Positions 43,066 through 52,059 are shown, counted from the first letter of the stretch. The stretch: 64,000 nt of DNA from Kitasatospora kifunensis (GCF_014203855.1 NZ_JACHJV010000003.1:1-64000), one strand, 5' to 3'. The notes: generated from the letters alone by a model not told the origin. Translations and numbers: made by a program.

Positions 43066-44553
43066 ATGTCCCTCACCGAGAAGATCACCAAGGCCATCGC
43101 CGCCCCGGCCACCCACGACGCGTTCGACGTTCACGCCGAGGCGAACAAGGTCCTCGCCGACATCGGACTCAAGCCCGAGGACACCGGCGGCACCATCACC
43201 TTCGAAGGCGCCGACCCGGTCGTACCCAGCACCCTGCGCCTCGGGGCCGCCTCCGGCATCGCCCTGGTCGCCAAGTCCGCGGCGATCGCCGCGCTGTGGA
43301 AGGACCGCACCGGCCGCGGCCAGGACATCCACATGGACCTGCGGGTGGGCCCGCACCGCCTGTGCCCCTTCTACGAACAGAAGTGGGAGCTGCTCAACGG
43401 CTACCCCGGCGGTACGCCTTCGATCATCAACATGGCCCTGGCCAACAACTTCTACCGCACCGCCGACGGCCGGTGGATGATGCCCTTCAACATCTACCCC
43501 AACATCAAGGTGGCCGCCGAGAAACTGCTCGGCGTGGGCGATGTCCCCGAGCACGTCGAGGCCGCCATCTCGAAGTGGAACGCCCGTGAGCTCGAACTCG
43601 CCGGTGCCGAGGCCGGGTGCGTGATGCCGATGGTGCGCACACCCCGTGAGATCCTGACCGAGCGTCAGTACACCGACGTCCTCGCCGACCTGCCGCTGGT
43701 CGAGATCACCCGCACCGGCGACAGCGCCCCCGAGCCACTGCCCGCCAACCCCACCGCACCGCTCGACGGCGTTCGCGCACTCGGCATGGGCCACATCATC
43801 GCCGGCGCCGGCGCCGGCCGCGCCATGGCCCTGCACGGCGCGGACGTGCTGAACCTGTGGCGTCCCCACGAGCTCGAACACGACGTCACCTACCTCACCG
43901 CCGGCGTGGGCGTGCGCTCCGCCACCGTCAGCCCGTACACCCCGCAGGGCCTGGCCCTCATCCACAAGCTCCAGTCCGAGGCCGACGTCTTCTACGCCAA
44001 CCGCCGCCCCGGGTTCCTCGAGCGCATCGGCCTGTCCGAGGAGGAGGCCATCGCCCGCCGCCCCGGGCTGGTCCACGCCACCGTGTCGCTGAACGGCAGG
44101 AGCGGCCCGTGGAAGGACTACCTCGGCTTCGACCAGACCGCCGGCGCCCTCACCGGGCTGCTGCACCTGGAAGGCGACGGCGACAAGCCCGCTCTGCCGC
44201 CCATCACCGTCGTCAACGACTACCTCGTCTCCTGGTTCATGACCGCCGGCATCGCCGAAGCGCTGCGGCGCCGCGCCGTCGACGGCGGCAGCTACCGCGT
44301 CCACGTCTCCCTCTCCCGCGTCGCCCTGTGGATCCTCTCCATGGGCATCTTCGACAAGGCCTACGCGCAACAGATCGCCGGCACCGGTGAGCTCCACGGC
44401 TACCCCGACCCCGAGGTCTTCACCGCCGAAACCCCGCTCGGCCACTACCAGGGCATCACCGACCAGGTGAAGATGTCCGACACCCCCGGTGCCTACCGAC
44501 GGATCCTCCTGCCCCGCGGCTCCCAACGCCCGCAGTGGCTGCCCACCTCCTGA
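43066..44553 (+). CDS. Family III CoA-transferase (CaiB/BaiF-like)
   Basis: 495 residues from ATG 43066, with GAAGCGAAGAAG upstream. Residues about 65-110 (KSAAIAALWKDRTGRGQDIH, MDLRVG) match the 'R.GRGQxVDxs' part of CaiB-type transferases. From about 225 a second copy starts with the family opening (LDGVRALGMGHIIAGAGAGR, AMALHGADVLNLWRP) and continues with the 'RRPGLVHATVSLNGRSGPWK' and GFDQTAGALTGL blocks. So it seems to have an extra partial domain before a full one. It moves CoA between carboxylic acids, probably activating the substrate of this operon. Confidence 0.85.
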   Translation: MSLTEKITKAIAAPATHDAFDVHAEANKVLADIGLKPEDTGGTITFEGADPVVPSTLRLGAASGIALVAKSAAIAALWKDRTGRGQDIHMDLRVGPHRLCPFYEQKWELLNGYPGGTPSIINMALANNFYRTADGRWMMPFNIYPNIKVAAEKLLGVGDVPEHVEAAISKWNARELELAGAEAGCVMPMVRTPREILTERQYTDVLADLPLVEITRTGDSAPEPLPANPTAPLDGVRALGMGHIIAGAGAGRAMALHGADVLNLWRPHELEHDVTYLTAGVGVRSATVSPYTPQGLALIHKLQSEADVFYANRRPGFLERIGLSEEEAIARRPGLVHATVSLNGRSGPWKDYLGFDQTAGALTGLLHLEGDGDKPALPPITVVNDYLVSWFMTAGIAEALRRRAVDGGSYRVHVSLSRVALWILSMGIFDKAYAQQIAGTGELHGYPDPEVFTAETPLGHYQGITDQVKMSDTPGAYRRILLPRGSQRPQWLPTS

Positions 44554-44617
44554 CCCCCGCACGGCGGCCCTCCCACTCGCACCGCACGCACGCCGCCCAC
44601 CGGGCCGACCGAGCTCC

Positions 44618-44752
44618 TCAGCGTGCGCCGAGCAGGTGCTCGAGAGCGAGTTGGTCCCTCTGCCTCTCCGTCAACAGGTCAACGGGCTTGACCACTACCA
44701 CCCGCCGACTCGACCGCCAGGATGATAGCCACCACCAAGTGGCGTCAACCAT
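44618..44752 (-). CDS. Possible small ORF
   Basis: 44 codons, MVDATWWWLSSWRSSRRVV then KPVDLLTERQRDQLALEHLL and stop. The second half has helix-like, well-biased codons; the first half does not and sits in an AT-richer promoter-like region. Could be a scrap of a larger gene. Low confidence; otherwise the 44554-44868 gap holds nothing clear. Confidence 0.25.
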   Translation of the reverse strand: MVDATWWWLSSWRSSRRVVVVKPVDLLTERQRDQLALEHLLGAR

Positions 44753-44868
44753 AGTAAAAGCATCTCCCGAGCTATATTCATCTCAGTTGACGAACTGGGT
44801 CCGGACACCCGTGCTCCGGACGTACCCGTCTGGCCGGTTGTCGTCCCGTGTGGTGACGAACTGTCCGT

Positions 44869-45525
44869 TCATGGGTGGTAGATCTCGCTGATGGAGGTGA
44901 CGGTGTTGCCGGAGCCGAGGGTGACCGCGTACATGTTGCCGTAGCAGCCGTAGGGCTTCGGCACGGTCACCGCGTTGGTCGCGCAGTCGTTCGCGACCTG
45001 CAGGAAGACCTGCCTGGAGACCGGGTCGAGCCCCGTGGAGCCCGAGGTGTTCGCCTTCACCTGGTCGAACAGCTGGAAGGTGGCGTTCGGAGCGAGGGAG
45101 TACAGGGACAGGCGGCCAACGCCCTGCCAGTAACCGTCGTCCGGGACGCCGGGGCCGCAGACGAATCGGGCCGGCTCCGCGACCAGTCCGGCGCCGTTCA
45201 GGAACGAGACGTCGATCACTGAGCCGATGCGGGCACTCCCCGATGCGGTGCAGTCGGCGGTCGGGGCGGGGGTGGTGGTGCCGGCCCGGGTGCCGACGGA
45301 CGCGCCCGGGGCGGTCGACCGGGCCGGGGCAGTCGGCTGGGCCGGCGTGCCGGACGGGCCCGGGTCATGTGCCGGGGAGGCCGGGGCCGCGGCGCTGACG
45401 GCCGGGACGGCCGTGGAGGTGGAGGCCCCGGCGCTCGTGGTGCCGTCCGGCCCGCAGGCGGTCAAGGTGAGAGCCGCCAGGCCCAACGTGACAGCGGTGG
45501 CGAGTGAGGAGCAACGAGCTGACAT
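44869..45525 (-). CDS. Putative lipoprotein
   Basis: 218 residues from ATG 45525, with GGGGGAC upstream. Signal peptide with lipobox: ATAVTLGLAALTLTAC, Cys24 being the lipidation site. A long Ala/Pro/Ser/Thr linker (about 30-90) precedes a folded domain (IGSVIDVSFLNGAGLVAEPA, YWQGVGRLSLYSLAPNATFQ, QVFLQVANDCATNAVTVPKP) with four Cys. Likely tethered to the outer face of the membrane. No recognised family. Confidence 0.75.
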   Translation of the reverse strand: MSARCSSLATAVTLGLAALTLTACGPDGTTSAGASTSTAVPAVSAAAPASPAHDPGPSGTPAQPTAPARSTAPGASVGTRAGTTTPAPTADCTASGSARIGSVIDVSFLNGAGLVAEPARFVCGPGVPDDGYWQGVGRLSLYSLAPNATFQLFDQVKANTSGSTGLDPVSRQVFLQVANDCATNAVTVPKPYGCYGNMYAVTLGSGNTVTSISEIYHP

Positions 45526-45805
45526 AACTGGGTCCCCCGAAGGCGTTCGTACCGACTGCCCGGCCGGGCAGTCACCCTCCTGACGCCCTGGGGCGGCGAT
45601 AGGAGTCGCGCTGGGACGGTTCCGTGACAAACGTATGCCGATTCGTCACCGAACCGGTCGTCAAACAGTCGGGAACCAGCGGCTGCTGGTCCCGGCCACG
45701 GCCGCGCAGGTGTGCCAGAAGAGTCGCTCCGCGCTCGTCTGCGCATCCGGACGAGACCAGTTGGCGGATCCGACACCACCCGTCGCCGCCCAGAACCGGT
45801 TCTGA

Positions 45806-46237
45806 TCAGGCGTGCCGCGTCATCTCCTGTGCGGCGTCCCGCTCCGCGTCCAGCGCGGCGAAAGCCTGGGCGGCGGCGCGCAGGCCGGCGAGGGCTTTGG
45901 GGACGCCGACGTAGGGGGCGAGGTGGACCATGCTCTCGACGACCTCCTCGCGGGTCATGCCGATCCGCAGGCCGGTGCGGACGTGCCCGACCAGCTGCGG
46001 TTCCACGCCGCCGAGGGCCGTCAGGGCGGCCAGGTTGAGCAGTTGTCGGTCCCGCAGTGCCAGGCCGGGGCGCTGGTAGGTGCCACCGAACAGCGCGGTG
46101 ACGACCCAGTCGACGAAGCCGGGAGCCAGGCCCTCCATGACGGGAAGTCCGGCCTGGGTGGCGGTGTCCTGCAGTTCGTCGAGCAGCGCCCGGCCGGCGT
46201 CGCGGTCGAGGGTCGCGGGAGCGAAAGCGGCCTGCAT
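45806..46237 (-). CDS. Carboxymuconolactone-decarboxylase-like protein
   Basis: 143 residues from ATG 46237, with GGGGAGG upstream. The CMD fold is clear: WVVTALFGGTYQRPGLALRD, RQLLNLAALTALGGVEPQLV, GHVRTGLRIGMTREEVVESM, VHLAPYVGVPKALAGLRAAA. It lacks the CxxC of the AhpD peroxidase branch, so it fits the PcaC-like lactone decarboxylase branch, though substrate is open. Divergent from a CGNR-type regulator; two perfect operators (46260-46278 and 46302-46320) lie between them. Confidence 0.85.
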   Translation of the reverse strand: MQAAFAPATLDRDAGRALLDELQDTATQAGLPVMEGLAPGFVDWVVTALFGGTYQRPGLALRDRQLLNLAALTALGGVEPQLVGHVRTGLRIGMTREEVVESMVHLAPYVGVPKALAGLRAAAQAFAALDAERDAAQEMTRHA

Positions 46238-46259
46238 GTGGATACCTCCCCGTACGGCC

Positions 46260-46320
46260 GTAACGGCTGGTCCGTTACCGCTGACGAAGACCCTAACAGC
46301 CGTAACGGTCTGTCCGTTAC
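46260..46320. promoter_or_regulatory. Two identical-arm operators between CMD and CGNR genes
   Basis: GTAACGG-N5-CCGTTAC occurs twice, perfect 7-bp arms, at 46260-46278 and 46302-46320, 42 bp apart (about four DNA turns). The second overlaps TACAAT (46318-46323), the likely -10 of the CGNR gene. Confidence 0.75.
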
Positions 46321-46329
46321 AATTTTCGC

Positions 46330-46896
46330 ATGCCCGCCACCGACCGCCTCGCCTTCCGCCTCGACTGCGGCGCCACCTGGCTGAACTTGCTGGCCACCGT
46401 CGGCACCGCCCACGGCCCCGCTCCGGTCGAGCGGATCCCCACCGCCGAGCGCTTCGCCGAGTGGCTCGCGCTCAACGAACTGACCCCGCAGCGGCCGGTG
46501 GACGAGGCCGACCTGGATTCGGCCCGGCGGCTGCGGGAAGCCCTGCGGGCGGTCGGGTTGGCCACGGTCGAGGAGCGGGAGCCGCCTGCGGCAGCTGTGC
46601 GCGAGCTCGACCTCTTCCTGCGCACCCACGACGACCCGGTCCGGGTGACCGGCGAAGGTCGATTGCGCCGCGCCGCCCCGCCGACCTCCGCGGCCGCGCT
46701 CTCCCGGATCGTCCGACAGGCCGTAGGTCAGCTGACCGGACCGGAACGGCGCACCCTCAAGTGCTGCCCGGAGCAGGACTGTCGCGGTCTGTTCAGCGAC
46801 CCGTCCGACCGCCGCCGCTGGTGCCCGTCCCCCGCCTGCGCCAGTCGCGGCCGGGTCCGTGCCCTGCGCGCACGGCGCGCAGGGCAGGCGGACTGA
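46330..46896 (+). CDS. CGNR zinc-finger regulator
   Basis: 188 residues from ATG 46330. N-terminal ABATE-like stress-sensor domain (TPQRPVDEADLDSARRLREA, AVGLATVEE), C-terminal zinc finger KCCPEQDCRGLFSDPSDRRR then WCPSPAC, with the four Cys. The family 'CGNR' tetrad reads SRGR here. No ribosome site; TACAAT six bases before ATG predicts a leaderless mRNA. It probably binds the paired GTAACGG operators and controls itself and the CMD gene. Confidence 0.85.
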   Translation: MPATDRLAFRLDCGATWLNLLATVGTAHGPAPVERIPTAERFAEWLALNELTPQRPVDEADLDSARRLREALRAVGLATVEEREPPAAAVRELDLFLRTHDDPVRVTGEGRLRRAAPPTSAAALSRIVRQAVGQLTGPERRTLKCCPEQDCRGLFSDPSDRRRWCPSPACASRGRVRALRARRAGQAD

Positions 46897-47034
46897 CCGC
46901 GCGTCAGCAGCCCTCCCCCTTTCCGGGCGCCCACCGCAGCCCGCACCGCCACCTCGTCCGGATCCGCCCGCACCCAGGACCCGAGCCAGTGCGGCCGACA
47001 GGCCTTGCGCGGCGCCCGTCTGCCCCAGGGCCGT

Positions 47035-47991
47035 TCAGGCCGCCGTGACCTTCGCTGCGAGGAGCGCGTCGATCTCGGCCAGTTCCCCGGGGGTCGGCAC
47101 CCACTGCCCGGCAGCGGCGTTGGCACGCACCTGCTCGGCGCTGGTGGCCCCGGCGATGACCGAGCCACAGCCGGGCCGTGCGGCAAGCGCACCCACTCCG
47201 ATCTCGAGGACGCTGCGGCCGTGCGCCTCGCCCCAGGCGGCGAGGCGTTCGACCGCGTCGAGGCCGGACTCGGTCACCCGCTCGGGCCGCGACGCCAGGC
47301 GCGAGCCCGCCGGCACGCCCGTGGCACGGCGCACCTTCCCGGTCAGCAGACCGTTGGCGAGCGGGAAGAACGGCAGCACACCGAGGCCGTAGTGCAGCGC
47401 CGCCGGCACCACCTCCCGCTCCGCGCCGCGTTCGAGCAGCGACCATTCGTTCTGGGCCGAGACGAACGGGACCGCCCCGATCTCCCGAGCGACGTGCGCG
47501 GCCTCGGCAATCTGCCAGCCCGCGAAGTTGGAGTGCCCGATGTAGCGCACCTTGCCCTCGCGCACCAGCTCGCTGAGTGCGGCGAGCGTCTCGGCGATGG
47601 GTGTGCGCGGGTCAGGGGTGTGCAACTGGTAGAGGTCGATGTGGTCGGTCTGCAGGCGTCGCAGCGATTCCTCGACCGCGCGCCGGACGTAGGCCCGCCC
47701 ACCCTTCGCCCCGGCCGCGGGGCCGTACCCCATGTCCACCGCCTGGTGGCCGAACTTGGTGGCCAGCACGACCTCGTCGCGCCGCCCCTTCAACGCCTGG
47801 CCGAGGAGTGTCTCGGACCCGCCCAGGCCGCCGTACATGTCAGCGGTGTCGAAGAGCGTCACCCCGGCGTCGAGTGCCGCGTCGACCACCGCGCGTGTCC
47901 GCGCCGCGTCGAGACGTACGCCGAAGTTGTTGCAGCCGAGTCCGACCACGGAGACGAGGAGTCCGCTGGTGCCGAGCGTTCGATAGTCCAT
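47035..47991 (-). CDS. Aldo/keto reductase
   Basis: 318 residues from ATG 47991. Cytoplasmic NAD(P)H-linked reductase of aldehydes or ketones. Catalytic set: Asp in LFDTADMYGG, Tyr in the same motif, Lys in VVLATKFG, His in LYQLHTPDP; cofactor loop at the C-terminus (GSVIAGATSAEQVRANAAA). TACAGT six bases upstream of ATG and no Shine-Dalgarno suggest a leaderless start. The 3' part of a GNAT gene on the other strand begins only about 24 bp away. Confidence 0.88.
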   Translation of the reverse strand: MDYRTLGTSGLLVSVVGLGCNNFGVRLDAARTRAVVDAALDAGVTLFDTADMYGGLGGSETLLGQALKGRRDEVVLATKFGHQAVDMGYGPAAGAKGGRAYVRRAVEESLRRLQTDHIDLYQLHTPDPRTPIAETLAALSELVREGKVRYIGHSNFAGWQIAEAAHVAREIGAVPFVSAQNEWSLLERGAEREVVPAALHYGLGVLPFFPLANGLLTGKVRRATGVPAGSRLASRPERVTESGLDAVERLAAWGEAHGRSVLEIGVGALAARPGCGSVIAGATSAEQVRANAAAGQWVPTPGELAEIDALLAAKVTAA

Positions 47992-48014
47992 GAGGGCACT
48001 GTAGTTCTGACGCA

Positions 48015-48196
48015 CCGTCCGGAGCGGCAACCGTGGCCTGGGCCGGGCCCTGCTCGACGAGGTAACCCACTATGCGCACGCTCGCGGCCTGGACACGTTG
48101 ATCGTGTGGCCGTCCGAGCGCAGTGCACCGCTGTACCGGCGCTGCGGCTTCGAGGGACCGGCCGAGCTTCTCGAACAGCCCGTGACGCCCAGCTGA
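48015..48196 (+). pseudogene. GNAT acetyltransferase, C-terminal fragment
   Basis: Plus-strand reading GLGRALLDEVTHYAHARGLD, TLIVWPSERSAPLYRRCGFE, stop 48194-48196. This is motif A (the acetyl-CoA pyrophosphate loop RGLGRA) and motif B of GNAT enzymes. The N-terminal ~90 residues are missing; the fragment starts at the promoter of the divergent aldo/keto reductase. Confidence 0.65.
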
Positions 48197-48934
48197 GCGA
48201 GCTCTCACACTGACTGCGCCCGGCGGCGTCACGCGCGGACCGAAGGCAGCCGTCGCACCGCTGCGGAGTGCCACCCGCGCCAGCGCCCCACCGGGCACTG
48301 CGACACCTCCAGTCGGGCGGCGGCGTTCCTGGCTCCCTTGAACCGGCGGACCGGGAAGCCCGCGCGGCCGGGCCGCGGCCCGGCATGCACCGGCGCCACC
48401 AGGTGGTTGCCGACAGTCACCACGGTGTGAGCTGGATCCCCATGCGGCGGCTCCCGAACCCGGGCGGCCCGTGACGGTACTCACGCGCCCCGAGCACCTC
48501 CTACCCTTCCTCGTAGACCGGTCACCACTCCCACCCACCGCACGCGGCAAGTCGGCCGCCACCGCTGCCGCACTCGCATGGCAGCGGCCGAGCCGCCACC
48601 GTTTCCCTGGGCCAAACCGGGACAAATCACCCAAAAAGATCATGCTTGGCCAGGTTTGGCCACCCGAACGACGCGCACTCGCCCGAGCCCGGCAAGCTGC
48701 CCTCGGCCGGCACCACTACGACGCCGCGTCGTAGCAGGCACCCCTTGGAGGCAGCCGCCGACCCCGCTAACAATGGCTAAGTCGCCAGCTGCGGCGGAGG
48801 TTCGATCCACTGCCGCAACTCCCGTCTGGCGGTCACCGCTCGTGACCGCCCCGGTGCCGACACCCGCCCACGGACCCAGCCGGGTCCGCCGGACCGCGGG
48901 GCGAGGCGCCCAACCGATTGAGGTCGAACTCCAC
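48197..48934. other. Intergenic region without a firm gene
   Basis: A weak plus-strand frame from GTG 48471 (VTVLTRPEHLLPFLVDRSPL, to 48734) is not convincing. A lower-GC patch around 48610-48660 (AAATCACCCAAAAAGATCA) may be a promoter. No riboswitch pattern typical of actinomycete cell-wall hydrolase genes was recognised before 48935. Confidence 0.4.
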
Positions 48935-49324
48935 ATGCCCGTGATCTCCACCTGCATGCGCAAGTCCGCCGCCCTGCTCGCCTCCGCCGCCGGCATCGTC
49001 GCGATCGGCGCCGCCATCGCCCCGAGCGCCGCCTCGGCCGACACCCCGCAGGCCATCGCCGCGAGCATCGTCCCCGCCGACCAGCTGGCCTCCTTCGACC
49101 AGATCGTCTCCCACGAGAGCGGCTGGAACGTCACCGCCACCAACCCCTCCTCGGGCGCCTACGGCCTGGGCCAGGCCCTGCCGGGCAACAAGATGGCCTC
49201 CGCCGGCGCCGACTGGCAGACCAACGCCTCCACCCAGATCAAGTGGACGTACGACTACATGAACAGCCGCTACGGCAGCCCCAACCAGGCCTGGGCCTAC
49301 TGGCAGGTCCACCACAACTACTGA
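48935..49324 (+). CDS. Secreted SLT-like (transglycosylase) protein
   Basis: 129 residues from ATG 48935; ATG 48956 is also possible. Signal peptide SAALLASAAGIVAIGAAIAP, then SAASAD. The mature domain (IVSHESGWNVTATNPSSGAY, GLGQALPGNKMASAGADWQT, IKWTYDYMNSRYGSPNQAWA, YWQVHHNY) is the short SLT/lysozyme-like fold, with Glu in SHESGW as the probable catalytic residue and the G-Y-GLGQ substrate motif. Acts on peptidoglycan outside the cell. A strong terminator follows. Confidence 0.85.
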   Translation: MPVISTCMRKSAALLASAAGIVAIGAAIAPSAASADTPQAIAASIVPADQLASFDQIVSHESGWNVTATNPSSGAYGLGQALPGNKMASAGADWQTNASTQIKWTYDYMNSRYGSPNQAWAYWQVHHNY

Positions 49325-49407
49325 TCCGGCCGGCCACAGCCGCCGATCCGCCAGCCGACCCACGACCGACGCCACAAGCCGAAGCCGGGGGCCGAACAGG
49401 GCCAGAA

Positions 49408-49450
49408 CCGAGGAGCCCGGTGCGCCAACCACGCGCACCGGGCTCCTCGG
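49408..49450 (+). terminator. Very strong hairpin after the SLT-like gene
   Basis: 17-bp perfect stem (CCGAGGAGCCCGGTGCG with its complement) and 9-base loop, 84 bp after the stop. Confidence 0.85.
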
Positions 49451-49553
49451 CGTCATCCGCCACAGCCGCAACCCTTCGCACGCCCTTCGCACGCGGCGCG
49501 CCACGTCGATCGTGTCCGTGCTCCTGTGCCTAGAGTGACGTCTGGAGGTGGGA

Positions 49554-50423
49554 ATGCGGGTAGGGCTGCACGCGCTCGGTATCGGTGACGGTGCCCGTCC
49601 AGAGGTGATCCGGGCCGTGGCCACGGCCGCGGAGCGGCACGGCTTCGCGAGGCTGTGGTGCGGTGAGCACGTGGTACTCGTGGACGCACCCGCCTCCCGC
49701 TACCCCTATTCCGCAGACGGACGGATCGCCGTGCCCGCGGACGCGGACTGGCTGGACCCTCTGCTCGCTCTGAGTTTCGCAGCGGCGGTCACCAGCCGGA
49801 TCGAGCTCGCCACGGGCATACTCCTGCTGCCCGAGCATCACCCGGTCGTGATCGCCAAACAGGCCGCCACACTCGACGTACTGTCCGCCGGGCGGTTCAG
49901 CCTCGGTGTCGGGGTCGGCTGGTCGGCCGAGGAGTTCGCCGCGCTCGGCGTCCCCTTCGCCGGGCGCGGGCGCCGCACCGACGAGTACCTGGCCGCGCTG
50001 CGCACCCTCTGGGCCGAGGACCCGGCCTCCTTCGCCGGAGAGTTCACCCGCTTCGACGCGATCCGGGTCAATCCGAAGCCGCTGCGTGGCGGTCGGCTCC
50101 CGGTTGTGGTCGGCGGCAACAGCGATACCGCCCTGCGCCGCGCGGTCACGCTCGCCGACGGCTGGTACGGCTTCAACGTGCCCGTTGCCGACATCCCGGC
50201 ACGCATCGCCGTTCTCGCCGACGAGTGCGCCCGTCACGGTCGCTCCTTCGACGAGCTCACGGTGGCCGTCGCACCGAGCGACGGCACCCCGGCGCACCTT
50301 CCCGGGCTCGCTGCGGCAGGAGTCACCGAACTCGTCATCGTCGGCGCACCCCCACCGACTCCCGACGAAGCCGCCGACTGGGTCACGGAACTCGCCCGAA
50401 CATGGATCCGCTCGGGCGCGTGA
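49554..50423 (+). CDS. F420-type LLM-class oxidoreductase
   Basis: 289 residues from ATG 49554, with GGAGGT four bases upstream. Luciferase-like TIM barrel: FARLWCGEHVVLVDAPASRY, SRIELATGILLLPEHHPVVI, AKQAATLDVLSAGRFSLGVG, VGWSAEEFAALGVPFAGRGR, LPVVVGGNSDTALRRAVTLA, DGWYGFNVP. Such proteins use F420 or FMN to oxidise or reduce small molecules. Length is typical. No obvious partner gene; the strong terminator upstream separates it. Confidence 0.87.
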   Translation: MRVGLHALGIGDGARPEVIRAVATAAERHGFARLWCGEHVVLVDAPASRYPYSADGRIAVPADADWLDPLLALSFAAAVTSRIELATGILLLPEHHPVVIAKQAATLDVLSAGRFSLGVGVGWSAEEFAALGVPFAGRGRRTDEYLAALRTLWAEDPASFAGEFTRFDAIRVNPKPLRGGRLPVVVGGNSDTALRRAVTLADGWYGFNVPVADIPARIAVLADECARHGRSFDELTVAVAPSDGTPAHLPGLAAAGVTELVIVGAPPPTPDEAADWVTELARTWIRSGA

Positions 50424-50499
50424 CACCCTGGCCCCGGCCCGGACGTGCCGCTGGAGGTCGGTCGGCCGCCGACGGCCGCGCGGAGACGGGGATCGGTGA

Positions 50500-50781
50500 G
50501 GGTCTTGGTCCGCGGCGGGGTCGGCGAGCGCACCCGGGCGCCAGTCGAACAGGCCGTTCAGCTCCGGGTAGCTGAGGGCACCGCGCAACTGCTCGTACGT
50601 CCCCGCGCAGGTCGGCGATGCCCGCGCAGTAGGCGTGGGTGAAGCCGTCCTCCTCTCCCAGGCTCTGGCCGACCGTCCCGAAGGACACCGGCTCCACCGA
50701 GGCGGCGCGGCGCATCACGGCCGCCGGCGGCGTCAAGGACAGCGATCGTGAAAATCCAAGATCATCGACGGAGTCGCTCAC
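50500..50781 (-). pseudogene. Short hypothetical gene, frameshifted, overlapping the MFS gene
   Basis: From GTG 50781, overlapping the MFS stop by 20 bp: VSDSVDDLGFSRSLSLTPPA, SVEPVSFGTVGQSLGEEDGF, THAYCAGIADLRGD, then a shift near 50610 into YEQLRGALSYPELNGLFDWR and PGALADPAAD. High third-position GC in both frames. The exact end is uncertain. Overlap with the transporter gene implies translational coupling. Family not recognised. Confidence 0.4.
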
Positions 50782-52042
50782 CGGGCTGTTCCTTCCCTTC
50801 CTCCTGCTGACCGGAGCAGCCTCCTGACAGCGTGTCGTTTCCCGGGCTGCCCGGCGGTGCGGCCGCATCGGCCGGTTCGCGCAGCACCGTGGAGCCCAGG
50901 ACCGCGATCACCGTCACACAGGCGAGGACGACGAGTGCGCCTCGCGGGCCGTGGCGCTCCGCGACGAGACCCAGCAACGGCATGAACAGCCCGCCGGCGC
51001 TGAGCGCGAGCCCGAGGGTGACGCCGGCTGCGGTGCCGGGCCGGCTGGGCAGATAGTCCTGGCCGAGTTTGACGAGCACAGCGAATGGGATGTTCGAGAT
51101 CAGGCCGACGAGCAGCACCAGGGGAAGCGCGGCGTATCTGTCGTCACAGGCCAGCAGAAGCCACAGGGCCGGCAGCATCGCGGCATTGCCGATCTGCACC
51201 GTGCGGACCATCCCGACGCGGTCGGCGATCCGGCCACCCAGCAGAGTGCCGACCACTCCCCCGCCGAGTTCGAGCGTCAGCGCCAGACCACCGAATGCGC
51301 TGCTCGCTCCGAGGTTGCGGATCCAGTACAGCGAGACGAACGTGTTCAGTCCGGTCGAGATCGTGGAACGCACGATCTCGACTCCGGTCAGGGCGGCGAA
51401 CCGCCCGACCCGGTCCCTGCCGTGACGCCGGACCCGCGTGGCCCCGATGCTCGAGGCCCGGCTTTGGTGGCGCAACAGAACGAAGCCCATGAGCACGGCC
51501 GGCGGAATGAACAACGCGGTCGCGCCGATCCCGAGCTTGTCCAGGGCCGGCGTCACCAGCGCCGGGCCCACGAAGAAGCCGACACTACCGCCGGCCGCGA
51601 AGTAACTCATCGCCGTGGCACTGCCCCCGGCCACCCGGCGAGCGTCCCGTCCCGCGGGCGGGTGGAACATCGCGATGCCGAGGCCGGCCAGCAGCAGCAG
51701 CGCGAACACCAGAGGATAGGTGGGCACGAGCCCGGACAGGCCCGCCCCGATGCCCGCGAGGCTGATCCCCAACGGTGACATCCACCGCAGCCGGTGCCGG
51801 TCGGCCAGCAGCCCGATCGGGACCTGGGGCAGTGCACTGCCCAGCGTCGCGGCCAGCGCGAGTCCCGAGGCCTCGACGTAACTGAAATGCCGCTGCAGCA
51901 CGAAGTAGGGCACAGCGGCGGGCACGAGGCCCTGGTAGAAGTCGTCGACGGCGTGGGCGGTGGCCCAGATCCGCATCCGGTGCCAGTGTCCCGGCGGTTC
52001 CCCGGCGTTGAGGGGTCGGGTCGCTTTCCAGGTCGTATTCAC
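50762..52042 (-). CDS. MFS transporter, fosmidomycin-resistance-like
   Basis: 426 residues from GTG 52042 (GTG 52057 in frame upstream; GGTGAAGG favours 52042). About 12 helices. Features of the Fsr-like group: HAVDDFYQGLVPAAVPYFVL, QVPIGLLADRHRLRWMSPLG, AMFHPPAGRDARRVAGGSAT, GLILSN-like GLISNIPFAVLVKLGQDYLP, and the internal GGGVVGTLLGGRIADRVG. Probably an exporter of a drug or metabolite. Divergent from the AraC gene at 52096, with a palindrome between. Confidence 0.85.
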   Translation of the reverse strand: MNTTWKATRPLNAGEPPGHWHRMRIWATAHAVDDFYQGLVPAAVPYFVLQRHFSYVEASGLALAATLGSALPQVPIGLLADRHRLRWMSPLGISLAGIGAGLSGLVPTYPLVFALLLLAGLGIAMFHPPAGRDARRVAGGSATAMSYFAAGGSVGFFVGPALVTPALDKLGIGATALFIPPAVLMGFVLLRHQSRASSIGATRVRRHGRDRVGRFAALTGVEIVRSTISTGLNTFVSLYWIRNLGASSAFGGLALTLELGGGVVGTLLGGRIADRVGMVRTVQIGNAAMLPALWLLLACDDRYAALPLVLLVGLISNIPFAVLVKLGQDYLPSRPGTAAGVTLGLALSAGGLFMPLLGLVAERHGPRGALVVLACVTVIAVLGSTVLREPADAAAPPGSPGNDTLSGGCSGQQEEGKEQPGERLRR

Positions 52043-52059
52043 GCCTTCACCCTGCACGA

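Noticed and set aside
42568..44562. Long minus-strand ORF opposite the CoA-transferase operon
   Set aside because: Gly/Asp/Val-rich antisense of real genes, without domain content.
48197..48934. Cyclic-di-AMP riboswitch before the SLT-like gene
   Set aside because: Such elements precede many actinomycete cell-wall hydrolase genes, but I could not find its conserved core here.
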